Positions 1 to 5,301 of a stretch of DNA of 5,898 nt are shown here, piece after piece. Origin of the DNA: Candidatus Woesearchaeota archaeon (GTDB taxonomy: Archaea > Nanobdellota > Nanobdellia > Woesearchaeales > GW2011-AR9); assembly GCA_016213985.1 (NCBI GenBank), contig JACRPJ010000074.1:1-5898 (forward strand), written 5' to 3'. A model generated the notes under the pieces. It was not told where the DNA came from and did no database searches. It saw nothing but the letters and a program-made list of their open reading frames with translations. The position numbers were made by a program, and so were the translations under genes. Every line of letters starts with the position of its first letter. Position 1 is the stretch's first letter.

Positions 1-1212
1 AACGGCACTAAGATCTGGCAGGTTAACTGTACTGATGCTGCAGGTTATATTGGTAATTCTTCTGTGTATACCTATTATGAAGATACTACTACGCCAACTA
101 TTTACCTGAACAGTCCTACTAGTGGTGCAGTGAACAATACTGCTAATATTACTGCCAGCTTCAGCTTTATTGATGCTTACTCCCAGAATGCTTCCTGCGT
201 ATTGAAATTAGATGGAGCAACTCTGACCACTAACGCTACGACACAAAACAATACTAATACTACTATCTTTGGAGCAGTTGGCAATGGAACTCATATTTGG
301 CAGGTAAATTGTACTGACTTAGGCAGTAATCTGGGGGCTTCATCTGTCTATAATTATATTGAAGATACAGTAGCACCTACAATCTACTTAGTAAATCCTG
401 CGGATACTGCTTGGAATAATACGGGAAATATTAGTGTCCAGTTCAGCTTTACTGATCCCGGCTCACAGAATGCCACTTGTTTTTTATATTTGAATGGTGT
501 AAGTTCTGCAACTAATTCTACCACACAAAATAATACGAACACAACCCTTACCGCAGTAGCTACTAACGGAATCAAAACTTGGCAGGTCAACTGCACTGAT
601 TTAGCTAGTTATGTGGGTGCTTCTTCTACCCAAACTTATTATGAAGATACCACTACCCCAACGGTTTACCTGAATAGTCCGGTCGATGGCGCAATAAACA
701 ATACTGCTAATATTACTGCTAGCTTCAGTTTCATTGATGCCTACTCCCAGAATGCTTCGTGTGTTTTGTCTTTGAATGGGGCAGCTCTCACTACTAATGC
801 AACGACGCAGAATAATACTAATACTACTATCTTTGGCGTTGCCACTAATGGTACTAAAGTCTGGCAGGTTAACTGCACTGACTCTGGAAGTAATCTGGGT
901 GCTTCGTCTACGAGAACTTATTTAGAGGATACAGTCGCTCCGAGTGTTTACTTAACCACACCTACAAATAGTTACTATAATAATAGTGCTGCGCCCACAT
1001 TTACGTTTAGCTTTATTGATCCTGCATCAATAAATGCTTCCTGTACATTGTATGTTAACGGTTCAGCTTATGGGACGAATACTGCAGTGAGTAATAATAC
1101 TAATACTAGTATTACGACCAATACTTCTTTAACTGCAGGAATTAGGGCTTGGGAAGTTAATTGTACGGACTTAGCCTCTTATGTGGGCAACAGCAGTAAT
1201 TATATATTGATT
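1..1212 (+). repeat. Tandem Ig-like repeat array in an ABAB arrangement
   Basis: A partial unit (1-78) is followed by complete units at 79-360, 361-642, 643-924 and 925-1212. The first three are exactly 282 bases (94 residues); the last is 96 residues. Each starts with EDT followed by TTP or VAP, carries NASC/NATC near residue 40 and a W-[QE]-V-N-C-T-D strand near residues 74-80. By hand count, units 1 and 3 are identical at 77 of 94 residues, while units 1 and 2 share about 54 of 94. Units 2 and 4 share the VAP start and the SYVG motif. The evolutionary unit therefore appears to be a pair of domains (564 bases). Confidence 0.92.
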
Positions 1213-2538
1213 ACTGATTTGTTAAATCCAGCCGCAGGAATTGCCTGGGTAAATGACTTGACCGTTTCCGCAGATGGTACTACTAACAATACCTTAAGAG
1301 TTAATTTCACTATGAGTGATACTAACTTTAAGAACTGGACTTTAAAAGTATATAATTCTACTCCAGTATTGGTAGCTACTTGGAACGATACTGTTAATAA
1401 CAACTCTCAGGTTTTGAGTTATGCTGCAGTAAGTAATGGCACTTACTATATTAACCTGACCGTGTGGGATAATTCCAGTAGAACTAACACTTCAACTGTA
1501 TTTGCTATTTATGTTGATCAAATCAATCCTGTACTTATACCAACTAACGTCTCTGGTTACAGTACCACCGGTGTAACTCTAACCACTAGTGCTAGTGATA
1601 GTATCTCTGCCATTGATTATTGTAATTACAGTGGAGCAGGCTCAGGAAACTTTACTTTAGTTTCTGGAGTATATACTGTAAATATAACGGGATTAGTTTC
1701 TAGTACCCAATATACTGCAACTATCCGTTGTTATGATCTCGCCGGGAATTTAAATTCAACTACTGTAACTTTCACTACTTGGGCAGTTTCCAGCAGTTCT
1801 TCCAGCTCTAGCAGTGGCGGTGGCGGTGCTGGCGGATCGACCGCTGGTGTTCCCACTAGCGTAGCCGGTCAGTTTGAGCAGAAAACCTGGACCTCCATTT
1901 ACAAAGGAGAGACGGCTACGGTGGAATCAGTTAAGGACGGGTTGGGAATTACCAAAGTGGAATTCAAAGTAACCCAGAATGTGTATGGTGCCTGGGTAAA
2001 AGTTAGCAGAGTAGATAAAGCTGATTTGTCCGCATCTACCAAAGCATTCAGCAATAAGGCTTATCAATACTTGGAGATAAAGAAGAATGAAGTTGCTTTT
2101 AAAGAAGGCAGCATCAGCGCTGCTAAGATTAACATTAAAGTAGAGAAATCCTGGCTGGATAGCAATAAATTAGACAAGTATAGCATTGCCCTGTTCAGAT
2201 ATGCTGGAGACAAATGGAACGAGTTGACAACATCGTATGAAAAAGAGGACGAGAAGTATGTTTACTACTCGGCTCCCACTCCCGGCTTCAGCTACTTTGT
2301 AGTTGGCCAGAAAGCTGCAGTAACCGCGCCAGCGAAGGCCGAAACTCCGGCTACGACCGCGCCTACTGCGGGGATTACGCCCGTAACCAAAGAGAAGAAG
2401 GAAGAAGCCGTTGCACCTTCCACTGAGGGGGTTTCCGGAACAGTCAGTGAGAGTTTAGTGTGGCCTTGGATAGTAGCAGCAATCGGAGTGATTGTAATTG
2501 TGGTGCTGCTCTGGAAGATGTTCCAGAAAAAGAAATAA
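1..2538 (+). CDS. Partial Ig-repeat surface adhesin with PGF-pre-PGF domain and C-terminal membrane anchor
   Basis: The frame is open from base 1, so the start and signal peptide lie upstream; GTG at 64 is an internal valine, not a start. The visible 845 residues run in this order: tail of one Ig-like repeat (1-26), four tandem Ig-like repeats (27-404), another Ig-like domain (about 405-504), a fibronectin III-like domain (about 506-595), a Ser/Gly linker (597-612), a PGF-pre-PGF domain (about 624-770), an Ala/Pro/Thr linker, and a membrane helix (about 822-838) followed by KMFQKKK. Each complete Ig-like repeat has two Cys (NASC or NATC, then VNCTD), likely one disulfide. N-x-S/T sequons are very dense, which suggests heavy N-glycosylation outside the cell. 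PGF-pre-PGF domains are known from archaeal surface proteins, but their function is not established. The probable role is adhesion or cell-envelope structure; the ligand is unknown. Confidence is high in the architecture and low in any specific function. Confidence 0.9.
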   Translation, partial: NGTKIWQVNCTDAAGYIGNSSVYTYYEDTTTPTIYLNSPTSGAVNNTANITASFSFIDAYSQNASCVLKLDGATLTTNATTQNNTNTTIFGAVGNGTHIWQVNCTDLGSNLGASSVYNYIEDTVAPTIYLVNPADTAWNNTGNISVQFSFTDPGSQNATCFLYLNGVSSATNSTTQNNTNTTLTAVATNGIKTWQVNCTDLASYVGASSTQTYYEDTTTPTVYLNSPVDGAINNTANITASFSFIDAYSQNASCVLSLNGAALTTNATTQNNTNTTIFGVATNGTKVWQVNCTDSGSNLGASSTRTYLEDTVAPSVYLTTPTNSYYNNSAAPTFTFSFIDPASINASCTLYVNGSAYGTNTAVSNNTNTSITTNTSLTAGIRAWEVNCTDLASYVGNSSNYILITDLLNPAAGIAWVNDLTVSADGTTNNTLRVNFTMSDTNFKNWTLKVYNSTPVLVATWNDTVNNNSQVLSYAAVSNGTYYINLTVWDNSSRTNTSTVFAIYVDQINPVLIPTNVSGYSTTGVTLTTSASDSISAIDYCNYSGAGSGNFTLVSGVYTVNITGLVSSTQYTATIRCYDLAGNLNSTTVTFTTWAVSSSSSSSSSGGGGAGGSTAGVPTSVAGQFEQKTWTSIYKGETATVESVKDGLGITKVEFKVTQNVYGAWVKVSRVDKADLSASTKAFSNKAYQYLEIKKNEVAFKEGSISAAKINIKVEKSWLDSNKLDKYSIALFRYAGDKWNELTTSYEKEDEKYVYYSAPTPGFSYFVVGQKAAVTAPAKAETPATTAPTAGITPVTKEKKEEAVAPSTEGVSGTVSESLVWPWIVAAIGVIVIVVLLWKMFQKKK
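1213..1785 (+). other. Ig-like domain followed by fibronectin III-like domain, in the adhesin
   Basis: After the repeat array the protein moves into two non-repetitive beta-sandwich domains. The first (1213-1512) contains LRVNFTMSDTNFKNWTLKVY and NGTYYINLTVWDNSS, typical Ig-like beta strands with sequons. The second (1516-1785) begins DQINPVLIP and ends with a strand containing GLVSSTQYTATIRCYDLAGN, which resembles the late strands of fibronectin III or bacterial Ig domains. A likely disulfide pairs the Cys in IDYCNYSG with the one in IRCYD. The role is probably as spacers between the repeats and the wall-proximal domain. The domain family calls rest on sequence character only. Confidence 0.65.
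1789..1836 (+). other. Serine run and glycine-rich linker
   Basis: Nine consecutive serines (1789-1815) are followed by GGGGAGG. The serines use five different codons (TCC, AGC, AGT, TCT, in mixed order, with no uniform repeat), so the run is not a simple replication-slippage tract. It forms a flexible linker between the Ig/fibronectin arm and the PGF-pre-PGF domain, and could be O-glycosylated. Confidence 0.8.
1870..2310 (+). other. PGF-pre-PGF domain of the adhesin
   Basis: About 147 residues, starting near QFEQKTWTSIYKGETATV and ending TPGFSYFVVGQ. Matching features seen are GLGITKVEFKV, the YQYLEI strand with following Lys-rich stretch, the KINIKVEKSWL segment, ALFRYAGDKWNELTT and the terminal PGFSYFVVG. 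This domain is known in archaeal surface proteins, usually just before a C-terminal anchoring segment, as it is here. Composition switches from Thr/Asn/Ser-rich to Lys/Glu-rich, as expected for a distinct globular domain. Recognition is from memory of the family pattern. Confidence 0.82.
2464..2535 (+). other. C-terminal membrane anchor and Lys tail of the adhesin
   Basis: The segment WPWIVAAIGVIVIVVLLW is a single hydrophobic helix followed by KMFQKKK and the TAA stop. The positive-inside rule places the Lys tail in the cytoplasm and the repeats outside. No PGF tripeptide stands just before the helix, so the archaeosortase PGF-CTERM sorting signal is absent and the protein is more likely to stay embedded by this helix. 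Confidence 0.85.
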
Positions 2539-2566
2539 TTTTTTTAATTTTATTTTTTACTTTTTT
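2539..2566 (+). terminator. T-rich archaeal-type terminator
   Basis: Immediately after the TAA stop comes a run of T tracts (7, 4, 6 and 6 T, separated by AA, A and AC). No hairpin precedes it. Archaeal RNA polymerase terminates intrinsically at oligo-T stretches in the coding strand, so this is a likely transcript end for the adhesin gene. Confidence 0.7.
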
Positions 2567-2590
2567 AGAGATAGGGGTGCAAAAGAAACA

Positions 2591-2598
2591 TTTAAATA
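2591..2598 (+). promoter_or_regulatory. Archaeal TATA box (TTTAAATA) for the Cys-rich gene
   Basis: TTTAAATA matches the archaeal TBP-binding consensus. The preceding AAAGAAACA is purine-rich, as expected for a TFB recognition element. Transcription would start about 25 bases downstream, near 2617-2623, leaving a leader of about 40 bases that includes the ribosome binding site before ATG 2663. Confidence 0.65.
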
Positions 2599-2619
2599 GT
2601 ATAATATTTTCCCTGTTCA

Positions 2620-2627
2620 TATAAAAG
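2620..2627 (+). promoter_or_regulatory. Alternative TATA-like element (TATAAAAG)
   Basis: TATAAAAG could serve as a second TATA box, giving a start near 2646-2650 and a leader of only about 15 bases. The sequence just upstream (CCCTGTTCA) is not purine-rich, so it lacks a good TFB element and is less convincing than TTTAAATA at 2591. Confidence 0.3.
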
Positions 2628-2649
2628 CGTTGAGTTGTTATACTTAAAA

Positions 2650-2657
2650 GAGGGGAG
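2650..2657 (+). promoter_or_regulatory. Ribosome binding site (GAGGGGAG)
   Basis: A purine-rich GAGGGGAG contains GGAG (2654-2657) five bases before ATG 2663. This supports that ATG as the true start, and the hydrophobic N-terminus that follows agrees with it. Confidence 0.7.
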
Positions 2658-2662
2658 ATAGA

Positions 2663-4324
2663 ATGAAGTTTAATGATAAGCTGGTGTTTGGGATAGTTCT
2701 GCTTTTGCTGGTTGGCATTGTCGGATTGAACATCTATGTTAAAGAGGCAACTAAGGGTGGAGGACTCTCCGAGTTATCAACTAGGAGTTCCTCGACTAAT
2801 CTGCTTACCGGTGCGGCAGTTGGCACGAGCGATCTGGCTGTTCAGACCACAGCAAATTGTTGGCAATATACCAGTATAGCTAATGGCTGTACTGCTGATA
2901 ATGGTTGTAAGTGGAGAAATGATTCTTGGAATTCTAATGGCTGGTGTGAAGAATTAAATTGTTGGTCGCTATATTCTCAAAGTGATTGTGCTAATACTGC
3001 AGTCCCGGGAAAGAATTGCACCTGGCAGGGCAGCAGCACTTTCTACACCTGTGATAAAGTTTCTTGCTGGAGTTTTTCGGGAACTAATGCTAATTCCTGC
3101 GTGAATAATTCCTTGAATTTGGCGTGTAATTGGGATAATTATTGTTATACCTCGGCTGGAAATGCTTATGCTAATTGCTGGCAATACCAAAACCAATCTG
3201 CTTGTGCGAATGTTACCGGATGTAGTTGGGGGCAATGTATGGAAAAAGGCTGCTGGAGTTATAACACTGAGCCTGCCTGCAAAGGGGGGAAAGATTGGAA
3301 TGGAAGAAATTGTACTTGGGATTCAACTTATAGTTATTGCCAGGAAAATGGCTGTTGGAGATATTCTAACCAAAGCACCTGCCCCAATTCTACCGGAGGA
3401 TTGAATTGTGAATGGAAATGGAACTCCTGCCAGGAAAAAGATTGCTGGAGCTGGGATTTTACCAATTCTTCTGCCTGCATTAACAATACTGCTAATATAA
3501 GTTGCAGCTGGGACGGCAGCTATTGCGATAAACAAGACTGCTGGTCTTATAATACTAATGCTACCTGCTCCCAGCAGCCAAATTGTAATTGGAAAGCTTA
3601 TGCCAGTTCCGGATGGTGCAATGAAGTTAATTGCTGGACTTGGGATTCTATGAGTGGCGGGAACCGCTCTTCCTGTGTAAATAATACTTATAGTTTAGCC
3701 TGTATCTGGAGCGGCAATCCGCCGGGAAACAATACTAACGGCTGGTGCTATAAGGATGTAAGTACCGTTGGCTGCTCTAATAAGACTACGGAAAGGGATT
3801 GTATGGATACGATGTACTGCTGGTGGCAGTATACCAACTGGAGCAATCCCTCAGCGGGAGGAAATTGCAGCACTCCTGGAGCATTTGGTGCTGGTACAAG
3901 TAACACTATCCAGAACAGCTGGAATCCGGGCTGTTATATCTTTGACTTTAATGTTACTGATTGTAATAATACGCTGGGATGCAATCACACCGGCACTGTA
4001 TGTGCCGCCGTTCCGGCTCATGCTAATTATAATGAAATCATCGCTAACGGAATTAATTGCAGCATGATTAATGATTCTACTTTATGTAATGGCATCCCAG
4101 CCTTATCTTCCTGTTGCGCCTGGCAGAATGGAAGCTGTGCCGCAAATAAAATTTCTACCGCCTGCTGGGACCAGATGCAGCAAAAGACTGAAGACAACTG
4201 CGAGGATGCAGATACAAGCACAAGATGCCAACAGATTGCTGGCTCCCCATGGTATATGCCCTGCCAATGGGAAAATTCCACATCAAACTGCAAGCTCAAG
4301 GCAGAAATGACACTCAAAGTCTAG
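2663..4324 (+). CDS. Cys/Trp-rich secreted or tethered repeat protein, 5' segment (ends at a frameshift)
   Basis: ATG 2663 follows a good ribosome binding site. Residues 7-26 form one hydrophobic helix after MKFNDK, serving as signal peptide or signal anchor; no clear cleavage motif follows directly, so tethering is possible. A Ser/Thr/Gly linker leads to nine regular four-Cys modules (residues 66-365) and four divergent ones (371-543). By hand count there are 54 Cys and 34 Trp in 553 residues, plus many N-x-S/T sequons, all fitting an exported disulfide-bonded glycoprotein. Coding character stops soon after the last module Cys (4289-4291): the final residues KLKAEMTLKV and TAG 4322-4324 have no module features, while matching modules resume in another frame. 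The stop is therefore probably not the natural C-terminus. Function is unknown; I do not recognise an enzyme. A structural or surface-coat role is inferred. Confidence 0.85.
   Translation: MKFNDKLVFGIVLLLLVGIVGLNIYVKEATKGGGLSELSTRSSSTNLLTGAAVGTSDLAVQTTANCWQYTSIANGCTADNGCKWRNDSWNSNGWCEELNCWSLYSQSDCANTAVPGKNCTWQGSSTFYTCDKVSCWSFSGTNANSCVNNSLNLACNWDNYCYTSAGNAYANCWQYQNQSACANVTGCSWGQCMEKGCWSYNTEPACKGGKDWNGRNCTWDSTYSYCQENGCWRYSNQSTCPNSTGGLNCEWKWNSCQEKDCWSWDFTNSSACINNTANISCSWDGSYCDKQDCWSYNTNATCSQQPNCNWKAYASSGWCNEVNCWTWDSMSGGNRSSCVNNTYSLACIWSGNPPGNNTNGWCYKDVSTVGCSNKTTERDCMDTMYCWWQYTNWSNPSAGGNCSTPGAFGAGTSNTIQNSWNPGCYIFDFNVTDCNNTLGCNHTGTVCAAVPAHANYNEIIANGINCSMINDSTLCNGIPALSSCCAWQNGSCAANKISTACWDQMQQKTEDNCEDADTSTRCQQIAGSPWYMPCQWENSTSNCKLKAEMTLKV
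2684..2741 (+). other. N-terminal signal anchor or signal peptide helix
   Basis: The segment VFGIVLLLLVGIVGLNIYV follows a short N-terminus with two Lys. It targets the protein to the secretion machinery. The residues after it (KEATKGGG) lack an obvious signal peptidase site, so an uncleaved N-terminal anchor is somewhat favoured; cleavage further on, near LLTGAAVG, cannot be excluded. Confidence 0.75.
2858..3757 (+). repeat. Nine tandem four-Cys 'CW...CxW' modules
   Basis: Modules begin at a Cys-Trp pair at 2858, 2960, 3065, 3176, 3251, 3353, 3443, 3539 and 3632, and are 25-42 residues long. Every one has exactly four Cys in the order C1-W, C2, C3-x-W, C4; the Trp two residues after C3 is present in all nine (CKW, CTW, CNW, CSW, CTW, CEW, CSW, CNW, CIW). 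C1 to C2 is usually 9-11 residues; the other loops vary. Four Cys per unit suggests two disulfides per module and stacked aromatic Trp. The units are not identical at DNA level, so this is an old expansion. Confidence 0.9.
3773..4291 (+). repeat. Four divergent Cys-rich modules
   Basis: Four further units start with Cys codons at 3773, 3932, 4058 and 4163. They keep a C...C...CxW...C-like order with changes: the first has CWW then a long loop, the second replaces the key Trp with His (CNH), the third has a double Cys (CCAW), and the fourth carries an extra Cys (five in all) before CQW. They look like degenerate versions of the upstream module or relatives of it. Confidence 0.65.
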
Positions 4325-5301
4325 TTAAAATAGACAATAGGAAAAATTGTGAAGCTGCCGGTGGCAAATGGGTTACAGAAAATTATTGCGAAGGGAACGT
4401 TTCTGTTCCCGCGGGGAGGTGCGAGTATAAATTTGATGAGGAAGATGATTGTGATAAAGCCTGCTTTGCCTGTGAGTTGAAAGATAGTGATGGTACTACG
4501 GTTAATTCCAGCAACGCTGCTACTGCCTGTACCGGAAGTAATTTAGGAATATGTGAATTCGTAGCTAATGTTAATGCTTCTAATGGCATTGGTTATTGTA
4601 GAGCTAAAAGCCAGTTCAAGAAAGGAGTTGCTACCAACTGCGATTCTAGTTGCGGGGACTGCACTTTTAAAGGCAATGCCTTGAGTAATGACAGCACCAA
4701 ACGCCCCAGCGCTTATTGTGCGGCGAGCAAAGCTAACTCGGCTGGTGGTGGATGCAAATGGATGGTGGATAATACTACTACGACTGGCGGTTATTGTGTG
4801 AATAAGGGAGAAAAAGTATGTGAGGATGCTTGCGACCGCTGTAAAACTCAAGATAATTGTGTGAATTTAGGAAGAACGACGTTGGCTAATAATGTGAGTG
4901 GCAATGGCGGAAGCTGCAAATGGCAGGGAGATACCAATACCGGAAGTTGCGTCCAAAACATTGGTGAAGATGTGGAAATATGTTGGAATGGTATTGATGA
5001 TAACGATGATAATCTAGTAGATTGTGCTGACCCCAGCTGTTATGCCGATACTTATTGCGGCTTTGTTTCCGGAGACTGCTTCGGATGGACTAATAACAAT
5101 ACTTGTGTCAGCAAAGGCTGCGAATGGATGGTCGATAAGTGGGGCAGCTTCTGTGATTTCAAAGGGGCGCAATGCTGGAAATATGATACTAATGAAACTA
5201 ATTGTATCGCCTATTCAAATTGTAAGTGGAGTAATGGCACGGGAAGTTCCTGGTGCGAGCAGGACTGGAGCCGGGGAGATGCCTGCATGGGAATGAACTA
5301 G
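4318..5301 (+). CDS. Cys-rich repeat protein, middle segment in a shifted frame
   Basis: This continues the gene in the -1 frame relative to the first segment; coding features are certain from Cys 4348 on. The formal in-frame ATG at 4225 gives residues with no resemblance to the repeats and overlaps real coding of the other frame, so it is not credible as a start. No ATG, GTG or TTG with a ribosome binding site or signal peptide follows near 4325. Contents: a Cys-containing lead-in (CEAAGGKWVTENYC), three six-Cys modules (4450-4974), an Asp-rich motif (4981-5040), two four-Cys modules (5077, 5173) and the start of a third (5284). TAG 5299-5301 cuts that third module between its first and second Cys. 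It is best seen as part of the gene starting at 2663, not an independent gene. Confidence 0.75.
   Translation, partial: SLVKIDNRKNCEAAGGKWVTENYCEGNVSVPAGRCEYKFDEEDDCDKACFACELKDSDGTTVNSSNAATACTGSNLGICEFVANVNASNGIGYCRAKSQFKKGVATNCDSSCGDCTFKGNALSNDSTKRPSAYCAASKANSAGGGCKWMVDNTTTTGGYCVNKGEKVCEDACDRCKTQDNCVNLGRTTLANNVSGNGGSCKWQGDTNTGSCVQNIGEDVEICWNGIDDNDDNLVDCADPSCYADTYCGFVSGDCFGWTNNNTCVSKGCEWMVDKWGSFCDFKGAQCWKYDTNETNCIAYSNCKWSNGTGSSWCEQDWSRGDACMGMN
4450..4974 (+). repeat. Three tandem six-Cys modules with C-[DE]-x2-C-x2-C
   Basis: CDKACFAC (4450-4473), CDSSCGDC (4639-4662) and CEDACDRC (4819-4842) recur with a period of 63 and 60 residues. Each is followed by a further Cys, then C-[EK]-[FW] (CEF, CKW, CKW), then a Cys preceded by Gly and one residue (GYC, GYC, GSC). 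Each unit thus has six Cys. The last three echo C2, C3-x-W and C4 of the smaller modules, so the larger unit may be that fold with a CxxC cap in place of C1-W. The CxxC pairs could be disulfides or, less likely outside the cell, metal ligands. Confidence 0.7.
4975..5058 (+). other. Asp-rich NGIDDNDDN motif flanked by Cys
   Basis: The residues CWNGIDDNDDNLVDC followed by ADPSC resemble the widespread secreted-protein motif C-x-N-G-x-D-[DN]-D-x-D-x-x-x-D-C-x-D-x-x-C. That motif looks like a thrombospondin type 3-like calcium loop; the usual Gly of the DxDG step is changed here to Asp and Asn. Calcium binding is an inference. It sits between the six-Cys modules and the second block of four-Cys modules. 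Confidence 0.6.

Noticed and set aside
64..66. GTG at 64 as the start of the adhesin
   Set aside because: The frame is open back to base 1 and upstream codons encode the same Ig repeat (WQVNCTD), so this GTG is an internal valine.
1789..1815. Serine codon run as a phase-variable simple repeat
   Set aside because: The codons are mixed (TCC, AGC, AGT, TCT), so there is no uniform short unit to slip.
3482..3498. 17-base match between the Cys-rich gene and the adhesin repeats (133-149, 697-713)
   Set aside because: It encodes the same common sequon-rich peptide NNTANI in both genes with preferred codons; shared composition explains it without gene conversion.
4225..4317. ATG 4225 as the start of a separate second gene
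   Set aside because: It overlaps the well-supported module coding of the other frame. The peptide it gives has no signal peptide and only a chance Cys, and there is no convincing ribosome binding site.
4290..4324. Programmed -1 frameshift at a slippery heptamer
   Set aside because: GGGAAAA at 4269-4275 is out of phase for X-XXY-YYZ in the reading frame and lies before the last module Cys, which still needs the original frame. No other heptamer fits.
4322..4324. TAG readthrough at the first stop
   Set aside because: Continuing in that frame gives sequence without the Cys/Trp pattern and soon reaches TGA, while the pattern resumes in the other frame. The break is a frame change, not a recoded stop.
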